A DNA stretch of 64,000 nucleotides. Source: Candidatus Omnitrophica bacterium UBA6210. GTDB lineage: Bacteria; Omnitrophota; Gorgyraeia; Velamenicoccales; Velamenicoccaceae. The DNA lies in the NCBI GenBank assembly GCA_002421805.1, contig DISM01000001.1, positions 94,900-158,899 on the forward strand, in the 5' to 3' direction. How positions within the stretch are numbered: position 1 is the first letter of the stretch; the number at the start of each line of letters is the position of its first letter. The position numbers were made by a program, and so were the translations under genes. Positions 1 to 8,419 of the stretch are shown here, piece by piece. Under the pieces are notes generated by a model. The model worked only from the letters and a program-made list of their open reading frames with translations, was not told the DNA's origin and did not search any database.

Positions 1-316
1 TATCGATCGTATAACGAACGTCCTCCCCCAATTTGTCGATCTCCTGGCGCGACTCCTCTAAAATCTTTTCGACTTCGGCTGCCTGCTCCTTGTCGAGATC
101 CAGCCGGTCCGCCAGCATCTCAACGGGACTTGCCCCGCCGAATCTGCCGCCCGGGCCGCGGCCCATAAAACGCTCGGCCCGCATGGCGAAATTCGGCCCG
201 CCCGGAGGTCCAAACCCCGGACAAGCCACCTTTTTAACGATCCCGGCACCGACCAAAACACCAGCCAAAACGCACAACACGGCAAAAACAGCTACATATA
301 CTGCGCTCCTGTTCAT
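1..316 (-). CDS. Periplasmic CpxP/Spy- or CnrX-like protein, partial
   Basis: The reading frame starts at an ATG at 316 behind a GGAGAG ribosome site and runs off the left edge, so the C-terminus is missing. It opens with a hydrophobic segment (residues 5-27, AVYVAVFAVLCVLAGVLVGA) that looks like a signal anchor. A Gly/Pro-rich stretch follows, then a charged helical part with DRLDLDKEQAAEVEKILEES, the pattern of periplasmic metal- or stress-sensing helical proteins (Spy/CpxP, CnrX). It is the third gene of a sigma/anti-sigma operon, which fits a role as periplasmic modulator of that pair. The family assignment rests on helix pattern and context only. Confidence 0.6.
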   Translation of the reverse strand, partial: MNRSAVYVAVFAVLCVLAGVLVGAGIVKKVACPGFGPPGGPNFAMRAERFMGRGPGGRFGGASPVEMLADRLDLDKEQAAEVEKILEESRQEIDKLGEDVRYTID

Positions 317-336
317 AGGCCTCTCCTTTCCCTGGA

Positions 337-774
337 TCAAACCCTGGTTCCCAAAATCAACCCCAGCGCCATCGCCGTTGTCGTCGGATCCCCACTGAGA
401 ACATGCTCCTCCCATGAATACCGGTTTGTCTGCTGGGGAACCAAAATCAGAAAAGCCGCGGATAAGGCGATCGCGATAGCCGGAAGAAAAATAAGCCGGC
501 GCGCAAGATATCCCATGCCGACCATAGAAAAATCCTCCCGTCCGCTCTTTTCATATGAGATCTGTCTCAACATCCGCCTGGCCAGTTCTCCCTCGGGCAG
601 GGCCCTGCGCTCTTTCCTCAACAAAAGTTCCCTGACACAGGAGAGCTCCCGTAATTCTTTTTTGCAGGAAGGACACCCGGCGACATGCGCTTCAATGAAA
701 GCCGTATCCGTATCCCTGGCCTCTTTGTCGATGTACCGGGATAGCAATTTTCTGACTCGTACACATGCGTTCAT
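337..774 (-). CDS. Zinc-finger anti-sigma factor, membrane-anchored
   Basis: This 145-residue protein begins at an ATG overlapping the sigma-factor stop (ATGA). Its N-terminus has the anti-sigma zinc-finger pattern: Cys near the start, then HVAGCPSCKKEL (HxxxCxxC). One membrane segment (LIFLPAIAIALSAAFLILV) follows, then a short periplasmic tail. It most likely binds and inhibits the ECF sigma factor encoded just upstream and releases it on an envelope signal. A longer in-frame upstream start exists but would lie inside the sigma gene and lacks a ribosome site, so the overlapping ATG was chosen. Confidence 0.85.
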   Translation of the reverse strand: MNACVRVRKLLSRYIDKEARDTDTAFIEAHVAGCPSCKKELRELSCVRELLLRKERRALPEGELARRMLRQISYEKSGREDFSMVGMGYLARRLIFLPAIAIALSAAFLILVPQQTNRYSWEEHVLSGDPTTTAMALGLILGTRV

Positions 775-1328
775 ATCACGTCTCCTCTGGATTTCATCAG
801 TTCCTTTCTCAACAACTGTCTGGCGCGATAGATCCTCGATTCTACGGTCCCAATGCGGCAACCCAGGACTTTTGATATCTCGCCATAACTTAACCCCTCG
901 ATATCTTTCAGGACCACCGCAGCCCTGTATGCCAACGGGACTTTCCCCAGGGCTTTCTGGATCAGCGCTTCTTTCTCTTTTATCAAGAGCGCGGAAAGGA
1001 CGTCCTCGCGGCCGCCGGAGGCATCGGCGCTCTGCCCTAAAGCCTCATCTTGCGTCACAACGTCCTTTCTTTTGCGCAGGAAATCATATGCTGTGTTCAT
1101 CACGATACGATAGAGCCACGTCGAAAAAGAACAACGCCGCCTGAAACCCTTAAGGCTGCGATAAACCTTCAAAAAGGCCTCCTGGGAGATGTCTTCGCTC
1201 TCCCTGTCCTTTCCGATCAGGGAAAAAACGATATTCAGGACCCTGTTCTGATATTTCCTGACGATAGCCTCAAATGCCTTCTCGTCTCCGCCAAGAAACT
1301 GTTCTATGTAAAAGGCATCTTCTGTCAT
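771..1328 (-). CDS. RNA polymerase ECF sigma factor (RpoE-like)
   Basis: This 185-residue protein has the two-domain ECF layout. Region 2 covers about residues 10-85 (FEAIVRKYQNRVLNIVFSL, SEDISQEAFLKVYRSL, FSTWLYRIVMN). Region 4 covers about residues 120-180 (LPLAYRAAVVL-type helix and a helix-turn-helix with LSYGEISKVLGCRIGTVESR). It directs polymerase to stress or envelope promoters. The next genes encode an anti-sigma factor and a small periplasmic protein, forming a classic regulated trio. A possible self-promoter lies just upstream at 1344-1372. Confidence 0.93.
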   Translation of the reverse strand: MTEDAFYIEQFLGGDEKAFEAIVRKYQNRVLNIVFSLIGKDRESEDISQEAFLKVYRSLKGFRRRCSFSTWLYRIVMNTAYDFLRKRKDVVTQDEALGQSADASGGREDVLSALLIKEKEALIQKALGKVPLAYRAAVVLKDIEGLSYGEISKVLGCRIGTVESRIYRARQLLRKELMKSRGDVI

Positions 1329-1343
1329 GTAATACTCCGACTA

Positions 1344-1372
1344 TTAGACGTAAAAGACGTGGATTTTATTCC
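1344..1372 (-). promoter_or_regulatory. Candidate ECF-type promoter of the sigma operon
   Basis: On the minus strand, GGAAT (1372-1368) is followed after 17 bases by CGTCTAA (1350-1344), resembling the GGAAC/CGTC pattern of ECF promoters. It would give a very short leader before the ATG at 1328. Autoregulation would be expected for this kind of operon, but the match is only approximate. Confidence 0.35.
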
Positions 1373-1388
1373 AGGATTTTAAACAAAT

Positions 1389-1420
1389 AAAAAAGCCTGA
1401 TATCTTATCAGGCTTTTGGG
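1389..1420 (-). terminator. Rho-independent terminator of the small Cys-rich gene
   Basis: A perfect 12-bp stem (1391-1402 with 1406-1417, loop of three) is followed on the minus strand by a T-rich run. It lies between the 36-codon gene ending at 1446 and the sigma operon, so it isolates the two. Confidence 0.85.
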
Positions 1421-1445
1421 AACGCTTACGGCTATCGCCGGGTGG

Positions 1446-1556
1446 TCATTTCTTCTTACAGGTGCACTTATCTAATTCCTTGCCGCATCCTTCGCACTTG
1501 CCGTTGACGATCTTCTTGCCGCACTTGCATGGGGTACAACCGCAGACTTTGCACAT
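1446..1556 (-). CDS. Small cysteine-rich metal-binding protein (36 aa)
   Basis: A short gene with a good ribosome site (CGGAGGT, eight bases before the ATG at 1556) and its own terminator. The product MCKVCGCTPCKCGKKIVNGK continues with CEGCGKE and CTCKKK, giving nine cysteines in 36 residues arranged as CxxC pairs. This suggests a zinc ribbon or a small metallothionein-like metal buffer. No family could be named. Confidence 0.7.
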   Translation of the reverse strand: MCKVCGCTPCKCGKKIVNGKCEGCGKELDKCTCKKK

Positions 1557-1599
1557 ACGTCACCTCCGGTTACCTGTTCCCCTTCCACCCTTAAATCTA

Positions 1600-1815
1600 T
1601 TATACCATCAACGAGGTAATTTCCAAAAGAGTCTGGCCGGCCGCGACCTTATCGCCTTTCCTGATCTTACGGCGCAGGCGGCTTTCTTTTTCGCCGTTAA
1701 CAAGAACCCGGCCCTGACGAATAAGGTCTCTGGCCTCGGCACCGCTGGCCGCGATACCGGAGACCTTCAAAAGGTTATCCAGTTCGATATAATCACCTCG
1801 GAGGGCGAATTCCAT
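1600..1815 (-). CDS. S4-domain RNA-binding protein (YbcJ-like)
   Basis: The 71-residue product is a single S4 domain: EFALRGDYIELDNLLKVSG, then the turn SGAEARDLIRQGRVLVNGE and a basic strand SRLRRKIRKGDKV. Stand-alone S4 proteins of this size (YbcJ/YaaA family) bind structured RNA; their exact cellular role is poorly defined. The gene sits seven bases after purC and is probably co-transcribed with it. Confidence 0.85.
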   Translation of the reverse strand: MEFALRGDYIELDNLLKVSGIAASGAEARDLIRQGRVLVNGEKESRLRRKIRKGDKVAAGQTLLEITSLMV

Positions 1816-1821
1816 CGGGGT

Positions 1822-2706
1822 TCACAAACCGGTAAGGACTTTTAGCGCGTGAAGATATTTCTTGGAGGTCTTTTCAATGACATCGGCGGCAACGGCCGGA
1901 GCGGGAGGCGTCTTGTCCCAGGAGAGCGTCTCGAGGTAATCCCTCACAAATTGCTTGTCGAAGCTGGGCTGGGGACGCCCCGGGCCATAGCCCTCTTTCG
2001 GCCAGAAGCGTGAAGAATCCGGGGTCAGCACCTCGTCGATCAGGATCAGCTTTCCGCGGAATCTGCCGAATTCAAACTTGGTATCGGCAATAATGATCCC
2101 TTTTGTCTGGGCGTAAGCGGCGGCTTTTTCGTAGAGGGCGACGGCCTTGGCGCGGACTTCGGCGAAGGCCTCCGGGCCGATGATCCGGACCGCCCCGGCC
2201 TCATCGACATTGATGTCATGGCCGACATCCGCCTTGGTGGAAGGCGTAAAAATGGTCCGGGGCAGCTTTTCAGACTCTTTCAACCCGCCCGGCAGCTTGA
2301 TGCCGCAGACGGACTGCGTCTTCCGATATTCTTTCCATCCCGAACCGGACAAGAACCCGCGCACAATACACTCGATGGCGAGAGGTTCAGCTTTTTTAAC
2401 AAGCATGGACCGGCCGCGCAGGACATCTTGATATTTTCTGGCCTGCGGCGGGTATGCGGCCACGTCCGCCGTCAACAGATGGTTCTCGCAGATATCCTTA
2501 AGATAGTCGAACCAGAAAAGAGAGATCTTCGTCAAGACCTCTCCCTTATGCGGGATACCGCAGCCCAAAACGACGTCGAAACAGGAGATACGGTCCGTCG
2601 CGACGATCAACAGGCTTTCGCCGAGATCGTAGACATCCCGCACCTTGCCCCTGCGCAAAAGCTTTAAATCGGGAAAATTTGTTTGAAGAAGGATTCCCTC
2701 GGACAT
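1822..2706 (-). CDS. purC: SAICAR synthase (purine biosynthesis)
   Basis: Phosphoribosylaminoimidazole-succinocarboxamide synthase joins CAIR and aspartate using ATP in de novo purine synthesis. The 294-residue protein is the long bacterial/eukaryotic-like form. It has the family features LLRRGKVRDVYDLG near the start (nucleotide-binding loop), RGFLSGSGWKEY mid-protein, DTKFEFG and LIDEVLTPDSSRFWP. It lies ten bases after pckG. No other purine genes are nearby. Confidence 0.95.
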   Translation of the reverse strand: MSEGILLQTNFPDLKLLRRGKVRDVYDLGESLLIVATDRISCFDVVLGCGIPHKGEVLTKISLFWFDYLKDICENHLLTADVAAYPPQARKYQDVLRGRSMLVKKAEPLAIECIVRGFLSGSGWKEYRKTQSVCGIKLPGGLKESEKLPRTIFTPSTKADVGHDINVDEAGAVRIIGPEAFAEVRAKAVALYEKAAAYAQTKGIIIADTKFEFGRFRGKLILIDEVLTPDSSRFWPKEGYGPGRPQPSFDKQFVRDYLETLSWDKTPPAPAVAADVIEKTSKKYLHALKVLTGL

Positions 2707-2715
2707 ATAAGCTGT

Positions 2716-4521
2716 CTATTCCTGAAGCCTCTTGTTCTGCGCTTCCCACTCGGCCCAGAGCTCACGGGGAAGCTTGTCACCAAAGATTTTCAAGAACCCT
2801 TTCTGGCTTTCCATCTCACGGATCCATTCAAAACGGTCGACATCCAGAAGCTTCTGCAGCGCATCCCTGGAAACGCTCAGGCCCGTCATATCCAGGTCTT
2901 GCGGCCTGGGAACATATCCGATGGGCGTTTTCACCGCTTCGACCTTGTCGTTGCAGCGGTCAAGGATCCACTCCAGGATACGCAGGTTCTCGCTGTAGCC
3001 CGGCCACAAAAACTTTCCGTGATCGTCGAGACGGAACCAGTTCACATGGAAGATCTTCGGCTGCTTCTCCATCTTCTTGCCCATCGCAAGCCAATGGCCG
3101 AAATAATCGCCCATGTGGTAACCGCAGAAAGGCAGCATGGCCATGGGATCGCGACGGACCTCGCCTACCGTACCCATCTGTGCGGCGGTGCGCTCGGATG
3201 CCATGGTCGCGCCGACATAGACGCCGTGCGCCCAGCCAAACGCCTCATACACCAGAGGCGCTACGTGTGCGCGGCGGCCGCCGAAAACGATCGCGGAGAT
3301 CGGCACGCCGTGATGGTGTTCCAGGCGGAAAGATATCGACGGACACTGGGATGCCGGCGCCGTGAAACGGCTATTCGGATGGGCGCCCTTGATGATCTTG
3401 CCGTGTTCATCCTTCATGCCGGGCCGCCAAGGCTGGCCCTGCCAATCCATGCCCTCCGGCGGAGGTGGCTCATCGCCATCCTCCCACCAGACCGTAAAAT
3501 CTTTTTTCAAAAGAACGTTGGTAAAGATCGTGTTCTTTCTGATCGTTGCCATGGCGTTCGGATTGCTCTTGGAATTCGTCCCCGGTGCCACGCCGAAAAA
3601 TCCGGCCTCAGGATTGACCGCCCACAGGGCGCCGTCGGAATCGATCCGCATCCAGGCGATATCATCGCCGACGGTCCAGATCTTATACCCCTTGCTCTTC
3701 AAGCCTTCCGGCGGTATGAGCATGGCGAGATTTGTCTTGCCGCAGGCGCTGGGGAACGCGGCGGCAATATATTCCACATGACCATTAGGCTCTTCGATGC
3801 CCATGATCAGCATATGCTCAGCCATCCAGCCTTCCCGCAGGCCCATGTGGCTGGCGATACGCAACGACAGGCATTTCTTGCCCAAAAGAACGTTACCGCC
3901 ATACCCTGATCCGACGCTCCAGATCGCATTATCCTCCGGAAAGTGAAGGATCAATCTTTTATCGATGTCTAAATCAGCCTTGGAATGGAGGCATTTGGTG
4001 AATTCGCCGTCTGCGCCCAGAATATCCAGGACCTTCTGGCCGATACGCGTCATGATGCGCATATTCAGGACAACATAGATGCTGTCCGTCAGTTCCACGC
4101 CGATCTTGCTGAAAGGAGAACCCACGGGCCCCATAGAGAACGGGACCACATACATCGTGCGCCCCTTCATGGCCCCCTTAAAATAACCTGAGGCCTTGCG
4201 GTAAGCGTCGCGGGGGACCATCCAGTTATTCGTAGGCCCGACATCTTCCTTTTTTTTCGTGCAGATAAACGTCAGGTGTTCCGTGCGGGCGACATCATTC
4301 ACGGCTGTCCGGTGGTACAAACAACCCGGTAATTTTTCCTGGTTCAACCGGATGATCTCGCCGGTAGCCACGGCCTCGTCTTCAAGACGCCTCTTTTCCT
4401 CTTCTGAGCCGTCGATCCAGACGATGCGATCGGGCCTGCACAAAGAGGCCATCTCGGAGACCCAGGTCTTGAGCCTCACATGCCTTGTGGGGGACTGTTT
4501 TTTATCAGGAAGGGGAACCAT
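2716..4521 (-). CDS. pckG: Phosphoenolpyruvate carboxykinase, GTP-dependent
   Basis: This enzyme interconverts oxaloacetate + GTP and PEP + GDP + CO2, linking the citric-acid-cycle pool to gluconeogenesis. At 601 residues it has the usual length of the GTP-dependent family. It shows the kinase P-loop AFPSACGKTNLAML (around residue 270), the metal/substrate segment WTVGDDIAWMRID, and the family C-terminal half with RFTAPASQCPS and FGGRR. The signature Cys of the P-loop is present. It is followed closely by purC. Confidence 0.96.
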   Translation of the reverse strand: MVPLPDKKQSPTRHVRLKTWVSEMASLCRPDRIVWIDGSEEEKRRLEDEAVATGEIIRLNQEKLPGCLYHRTAVNDVARTEHLTFICTKKKEDVGPTNNWMVPRDAYRKASGYFKGAMKGRTMYVVPFSMGPVGSPFSKIGVELTDSIYVVLNMRIMTRIGQKVLDILGADGEFTKCLHSKADLDIDKRLILHFPEDNAIWSVGSGYGGNVLLGKKCLSLRIASHMGLREGWMAEHMLIMGIEEPNGHVEYIAAAFPSACGKTNLAMLIPPEGLKSKGYKIWTVGDDIAWMRIDSDGALWAVNPEAGFFGVAPGTNSKSNPNAMATIRKNTIFTNVLLKKDFTVWWEDGDEPPPPEGMDWQGQPWRPGMKDEHGKIIKGAHPNSRFTAPASQCPSISFRLEHHHGVPISAIVFGGRRAHVAPLVYEAFGWAHGVYVGATMASERTAAQMGTVGEVRRDPMAMLPFCGYHMGDYFGHWLAMGKKMEKQPKIFHVNWFRLDDHGKFLWPGYSENLRILEWILDRCNDKVEAVKTPIGYVPRPQDLDMTGLSVSRDALQKLLDVDRFEWIREMESQKGFLKIFGDKLPRELWAEWEAQNKRLQE

Positions 4522-4539
4522 GGTTGTTTGCTCGGCCGC

Positions 4540-5004
4540 TTATTGAGGATTCTGAGAATCGCCCAGGGCTGCTTTGAGCGCCGCCCAGGTTTTCGGTCCG
4601 ACCTTACCGTCGGCAACCAGACCGTTCTTCTGCTGGAACTCTTTGATAGCCGCTTTTGTCTTCGGGCCGATCTTGCCGTCGATCTCACCCTGGTAAAGAC
4701 CAAGGCCCTTCAGGGCCGTCTGGATGCCCTTCTCGTCCGGCGTCTCGCCCAGCACGACGGCCGCCGGGGCCTTTGCCTCCTCGGGGACAGGGACATCCAC
4801 GGCCACCTGCGTCTGTGCCTGCGGACGGTTGTCCACGAGCTCTACAGACTCATCGCGCGATCCTGAAAGGAGGGTATCCGCCTCGCTTAAATTCAGAACA
4901 CCCTCCTCAACCGCAAACTTCTGTTTTTTGTTGTCCTTGCTGCACCCCGATACGACAAAACAGGAAATCACAAATGCTGCACACACAAAACGCAAAGAGA
5001 ACAT
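4540..5004 (-). CDS. Lipoprotein with peptidoglycan-binding domain
   Basis: The 154-residue precursor has a lipoprotein signal (FAVISCFVVSGC-type lipobox, Cys at about residue 21). A low-complexity Asp/Glu/Pro/Ala linker follows, and then a C-terminal PG_binding_1 domain with LKGLGLYQGEIDGKIGPKT and FQQKNGLVADGKVGPKTW. Such domains attach proteins to the cell wall. The neighbouring gene at 5091 encodes the same architecture with a closely related domain, so the two look like duplicates. Confidence 0.88.
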   Translation of the reverse strand: MFSLRFVCAAFVISCFVVSGCSKDNKKQKFAVEEGVLNLSEADTLLSGSRDESVELVDNRPQAQTQVAVDVPVPEEAKAPAAVVLGETPDEKGIQTALKGLGLYQGEIDGKIGPKTKAAIKEFQQKNGLVADGKVGPKTWAALKAALGDSQNPQ

Positions 5005-5090
5005 TTTCTTATCTTGCCTTTCTGATTTTACCTTTCACAAAAGGGTAACCGGTCAAGCTGTTCCAAAAAAGGAGGCCGGTCAGGGCATTA

Positions 5091-5486
5091 TTATGGGAGA
5101 TATTTCAAAAGCTTTTCTTTTGTATTTTTTCCGGCAATCCCGTCGGCCTTTAGGCCCATATCTTTCTGGAACTGCTTGATCGCAGCGGTGGTTTTCGGCC
5201 CGATCTTCCCATCGACCTTACCGTCATAGTAACCGGCATTCTTCAGGGCCTCCTGGATTTGCTTCTTCGTTATTGTCGCCGCCGTGGCCCCCGAAGACTC
5301 CTGTTCGCGCATTTCGAAAGAAGCCGGCGCCTCGGATGCCATCGATGGCCCCTCAAGCGCCTGGACTTTGCTCTCAAGGACCTGCACGCGGCTCTCCAAT
5401 GACGCGGAACCCGACTTGGTCGTAGCACATCCAGCTACGGCCAATGCCGCCGCCAACACCCCAACTCCCAACCACATCCTGATCAT
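5091..5486 (-). CDS. Lipoprotein with coiled coil and peptidoglycan-binding domain
   Basis: The start at 5486 was chosen for its strong AGGAGG site; an earlier in-frame start lies inside a hairpin repeat. The 131-residue precursor has a lipobox (ALAVAGC) and a short heptad segment (LESRVQVLESKVQALEG) that could oligomerise. It ends in a PG_binding_1 domain (LKNAGYYDGKVDGKIGPKTT). It is a shorter relative of the 4540-5004 product. It probably ties the outer membrane to the wall. Confidence 0.88.
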   Translation of the reverse strand: MIRMWLGVGVLAAALAVAGCATTKSGSASLESRVQVLESKVQALEGPSMASEAPASFEMREQESSGATAATITKKQIQEALKNAGYYDGKVDGKIGPKTTAAIKQFQKDMGLKADGIAGKNTKEKLLKYLP

Positions 5487-5494
5487 ACAACCTC

Positions 5495-5690
5495 CTTGAT
5501 TTTGCCTATAAACTAGGCCCTTTCCTTGCAAAATCAGACCCTCCGCTATGTGGATGACCTGGCTCAATCGGATGAGCCATGCGAAGGCCTACCCCCTTGT
5601 GGGGTTAAGCCCTTCGCTTATCGGAATTGCGAAGGCCTACCCCCTTGTGGGGTTAACTCGTATTTTTAAAGATTTGAGCCAATATATCAC
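5495..5690 (-). repeat. Hairpin-rich intergenic element upstream of the 5091-5486 gene
   Basis: This roughly 300-base gap has no gene. It carries a GATTTTGC/GCAAAATC stem at about 5501-5545, a GGCTCA/TGAGCC hairpin, and a 28-base unit (starting gcgaaggcctacccccttgt) present twice, at 5581-5608 and 5629-5656. The element ends at the CCTCC complement of the ribosome site of the downstream gene. It shares the 'ttttgcctataactaggccctttcctt' core, given here in split form as ttttgcctata and aggccctttcctt, with the elements at 35559 and 63771. I see nothing else in 5690-5794. Confidence 0.6.
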
Positions 5691-5794
5691 AACAGGACTA
5701 AAAGTCAAACATCTTTCCATAAACAACAAAAAAACGGCGGCGGGGCGGCCCTTTTACCTAAAACAGGAGAATATCTGCGGACCATGGCGGGAGG

Positions 5795-8203
5795 TCACTT
5801 CACCTGTTTGAGGAAACAGGCAACTACGGAGGGATCGAACTGGCGGCTGGATTCTTTGGCAATGGCGCTTGCCGTTTCTTTGCGGCTCAGGGGCTTGGCG
5901 CGGTACGGGCGTGGAGAAACCATCGCCTCATAGGCCTCGGCCACGGCGATCATCCGCGAGGCGATCGGGATCATCCCCTCCTTCAGGCCGCGCGGATAAC
6001 CGGAACCGTCAAAATGCTCATGATGGGCGAGGACATCCTCTTTAAGGGCCGCAAGAAAAGCGATAGGACCGATGATGTCGATACTGAAAAAAGGATGCTG
6101 GCGCACCAGGGCCCTTTCCTGGTCGTTAAGGAAAGACTTGCGCAAGACATCTCTGGGAAGGTTCAGAAAACCAAGGTTGCACAACAGCGCCGCGCGCCTG
6201 GCGCGAACCGCCTCCGCTTCCGGCAAGGCCATCTTCAAACACAGGCCCTCCACATCCTTGACGATGCGGTCCGTGTAGCCAGGGTCGTAACCAAGGATCT
6301 CGTTGGCCCTGCGTGTCAAAGGCCTCAACGACTCCAGGACGGCCTCTTCGTTTTTCAGGTTCACATACCGCAGCCTCTCTTTCATTTTCAGAATAAAGTC
6401 CTCATCGGAATTCTTTCGGACAGGCGCTTGCGCTTCCCCGGCCAGGGCCTCTTCTTTGCGGAAGACCGTAATATGATTGCGGCCCTGGGCCTTGCTGTGA
6501 TACATCGCCTGGTCGGCGGCATTCAAAAGGGCCATCGGATCAAAGATGCCCGTCTCCGGGTAAGAAGCGATCCCTATGCTGACGGTAATGGTCACACGGC
6601 GATCCCCGTTGCCGAGAGGCTTCTGTTCCAGCGCCGCGGCGATCTTGCGGGCCATGGTCAGGGCCCCGGAACCGTCCGTATCGGGGCAGAAGACGACAAA
6701 CTCTTCTCCGCCGGAACGGACCACAATGTCCGTCGCGCGCACGCTGACCTTCAGGAGATCTGCGAATCCCTTGAGGACCGTATCGCCGAACAAATGGCCG
6801 TACGCGTCGTTGACGGCCTTGAAAAAATCCAAATCGATCATAATGACGGCAAACGACCTGAAATAGCGACGGGCCCGCTGGGCTTCCTCATAGAGCCTTT
6901 CATGAAGATAGCGATAGTTATAGACACCCGTCTGCACGTCTTTCAGCGCATTCTCGACCAGAGAAGCGTTGAGCGCCCGCAGCATCAGGTTGGCGTCCCG
7001 CAATTTGATGGAGGCCGTCTTGGCTTCCGTAATATCCGAAATGAATACAAGGGTATGGGGCGGCTGCGTGCCGAAGACAAGGGGGATGCTGGACGCCAGG
7101 GCATAAAGATAATGGCCGTCTTTTTTAACGAAGATGATCTCCTGGGCCCTGCGGATCAGCTTGACGGGCGGCAGACGCCGGTGTTCCTCGGGCAGAATAA
7201 AATCATAAAGGCTGCGGTTCACCATTTCAGGATCAGGATATCCCATCAGGTCCGAGAAGCTCTTGTTGACGAACTGGATCGTATTGTCTGTGCGCAATTC
7301 CACGATGCCTTCCACCGCATGTTCCATGATCGTGTGGATCTTTTTGTAATAATACTCAAGCATCTCCTCTGATTTTTTCCTCCGGGTGATATCGCGGAAG
7401 ATCTCCACGCGGCCGCCGTTGAGTTCGCCGTGCGTGATGGGGTAGCTCCAATGCTCGATATGGTCGATGTCCAGGTTGCCCGGCCTCTTCATCTGGTACT
7501 CAAGATTCTCCACAGCGGCGTTGGCCTCGTAGGCCGCAAGGATGCCTTGCAGGAAAAGGTCATGCTCCACGATCAAGTCTTTGAAGTTTTCTTCGAAGAT
7601 CTTGCGCATGTCCTGGCCGACCATGCCTGTCTTGTCGAGACCAAAATACTTGGCGACACTCGACGAGGCCCAGCGCACACGAAAACCCCTGTCCAGGATC
7701 ATGATGATATAATCCAGCGTATCGATGCCGTCTTCAAGCATCGACTCGTATTTTTTCTCCAGCCGTTGGACCTCCATGAGCTTGGTCCTGTCTTTGAAGA
7801 CGGCCTTGGCGCCGCAGTAACGGCCCTGATGATCGCAAAACGCTACGGAGTTCATCTCTCCGGTGATCTTGCCGCCCCATTTGGTCTTCAGGACAAAATC
7901 CTGCATCCGCACTCGGCCGGATTTCAAAAACTCCCTTGCCCTCTCCGCGAACGCCGCCCGGCTCTCCGAAGCAATGATGTCGTTCATATGCATGTTCAAA
8001 CATTCTTTCTTCGTATACCCCAGGGAATCCGCCAGCTGCCTATTGACATAGATAAACTTCCCGTCGCGGTCGACGATCCCCATCAGGTCGCTGGACTCAT
8101 CCAACAACGTCCGATACTTCTCGTCGATCAGCTGATAGAGAAGCCGGGAGGCCAACGGCAGATCTTCATCTCCGGGATTCAAGATCTTCTCCAGATAATC
8201 CAC
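5795..8203 (-). CDS. PAS-PAS-PAS-GGDEF protein with degenerate HD-GYP domain
   Basis: This 802-residue cytoplasmic signalling protein starts at a GTG (8203) behind GAGGTG. Three PAS modules occupy about residues 32-140, 155-275 and 285-395. A diguanylate cyclase domain spans about 420-580, with GGEEF at 498-502 and an inhibitory RxxD (RATD) at 489-492, so c-di-GMP synthesis is likely and product-inhibited. The C-terminal 620-802 segment is HD-GYP-like. It keeps HHEHFDGSGYP but has Cys-Asn (675-676) where the metal-binding His-Asp belongs. Phosphodiesterase activity is therefore doubtful and a binding or sensing role is more plausible. Confidence 0.9.
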   Translation of the reverse strand: MDYLEKILNPGDEDLPLASRLLYQLIDEKYRTLLDESSDLMGIVDRDGKFIYVNRQLADSLGYTKKECLNMHMNDIIASESRAAFAERAREFLKSGRVRMQDFVLKTKWGGKITGEMNSVAFCDHQGRYCGAKAVFKDRTKLMEVQRLEKKYESMLEDGIDTLDYIIMILDRGFRVRWASSSVAKYFGLDKTGMVGQDMRKIFEENFKDLIVEHDLFLQGILAAYEANAAVENLEYQMKRPGNLDIDHIEHWSYPITHGELNGGRVEIFRDITRRKKSEEMLEYYYKKIHTIMEHAVEGIVELRTDNTIQFVNKSFSDLMGYPDPEMVNRSLYDFILPEEHRRLPPVKLIRRAQEIIFVKKDGHYLYALASSIPLVFGTQPPHTLVFISDITEAKTASIKLRDANLMLRALNASLVENALKDVQTGVYNYRYLHERLYEEAQRARRYFRSFAVIMIDLDFFKAVNDAYGHLFGDTVLKGFADLLKVSVRATDIVVRSGGEEFVVFCPDTDGSGALTMARKIAAALEQKPLGNGDRRVTITVSIGIASYPETGIFDPMALLNAADQAMYHSKAQGRNHITVFRKEEALAGEAQAPVRKNSDEDFILKMKERLRYVNLKNEEAVLESLRPLTRRANEILGYDPGYTDRIVKDVEGLCLKMALPEAEAVRARRAALLCNLGFLNLPRDVLRKSFLNDQERALVRQHPFFSIDIIGPIAFLAALKEDVLAHHEHFDGSGYPRGLKEGMIPIASRMIAVAEAYEAMVSPRPYRAKPLSRKETASAIAKESSRQFDPSVVACFLKQVK

Positions 8204-8232
8204 AGCGCACCTCGGACGGGGTTAAAAAAATA

Positions 8233-8265
8233 AAAAAGGCCTCCGGCTTTCCCAGAGACCTTTCC
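8233..8265 (-). terminator. Terminator after the nickel transporter operon
   Basis: AAAGGcCTC (8235-8243) pairs with GAGaCCTTT (8255-8263). On the minus strand the stem is followed by a long T run. It sits after the cbiO-type gene and before the GGDEF gene. Confidence 0.65.
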
Positions 8266-8419
8266 TAAGAAATCTCATGCGGCATATAAAACAAATCATA
8301 TATGCCCCCTCTCTTCTGACAAGATTAATATACCACAAAAGTAAGCCCTTGGCAAAAAAACAAAACAGGATCCCGGAAAAGCCAGGCGCAAAGGACGGGG
8401 CGAAGACCGCGGCAAAAGA

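Noticed and set aside
2683..3909. Long plus-strand frame opposite pckG
   Set aside because: It is the antisense shadow of a clear PEP carboxykinase gene and has no recognisable protein features.
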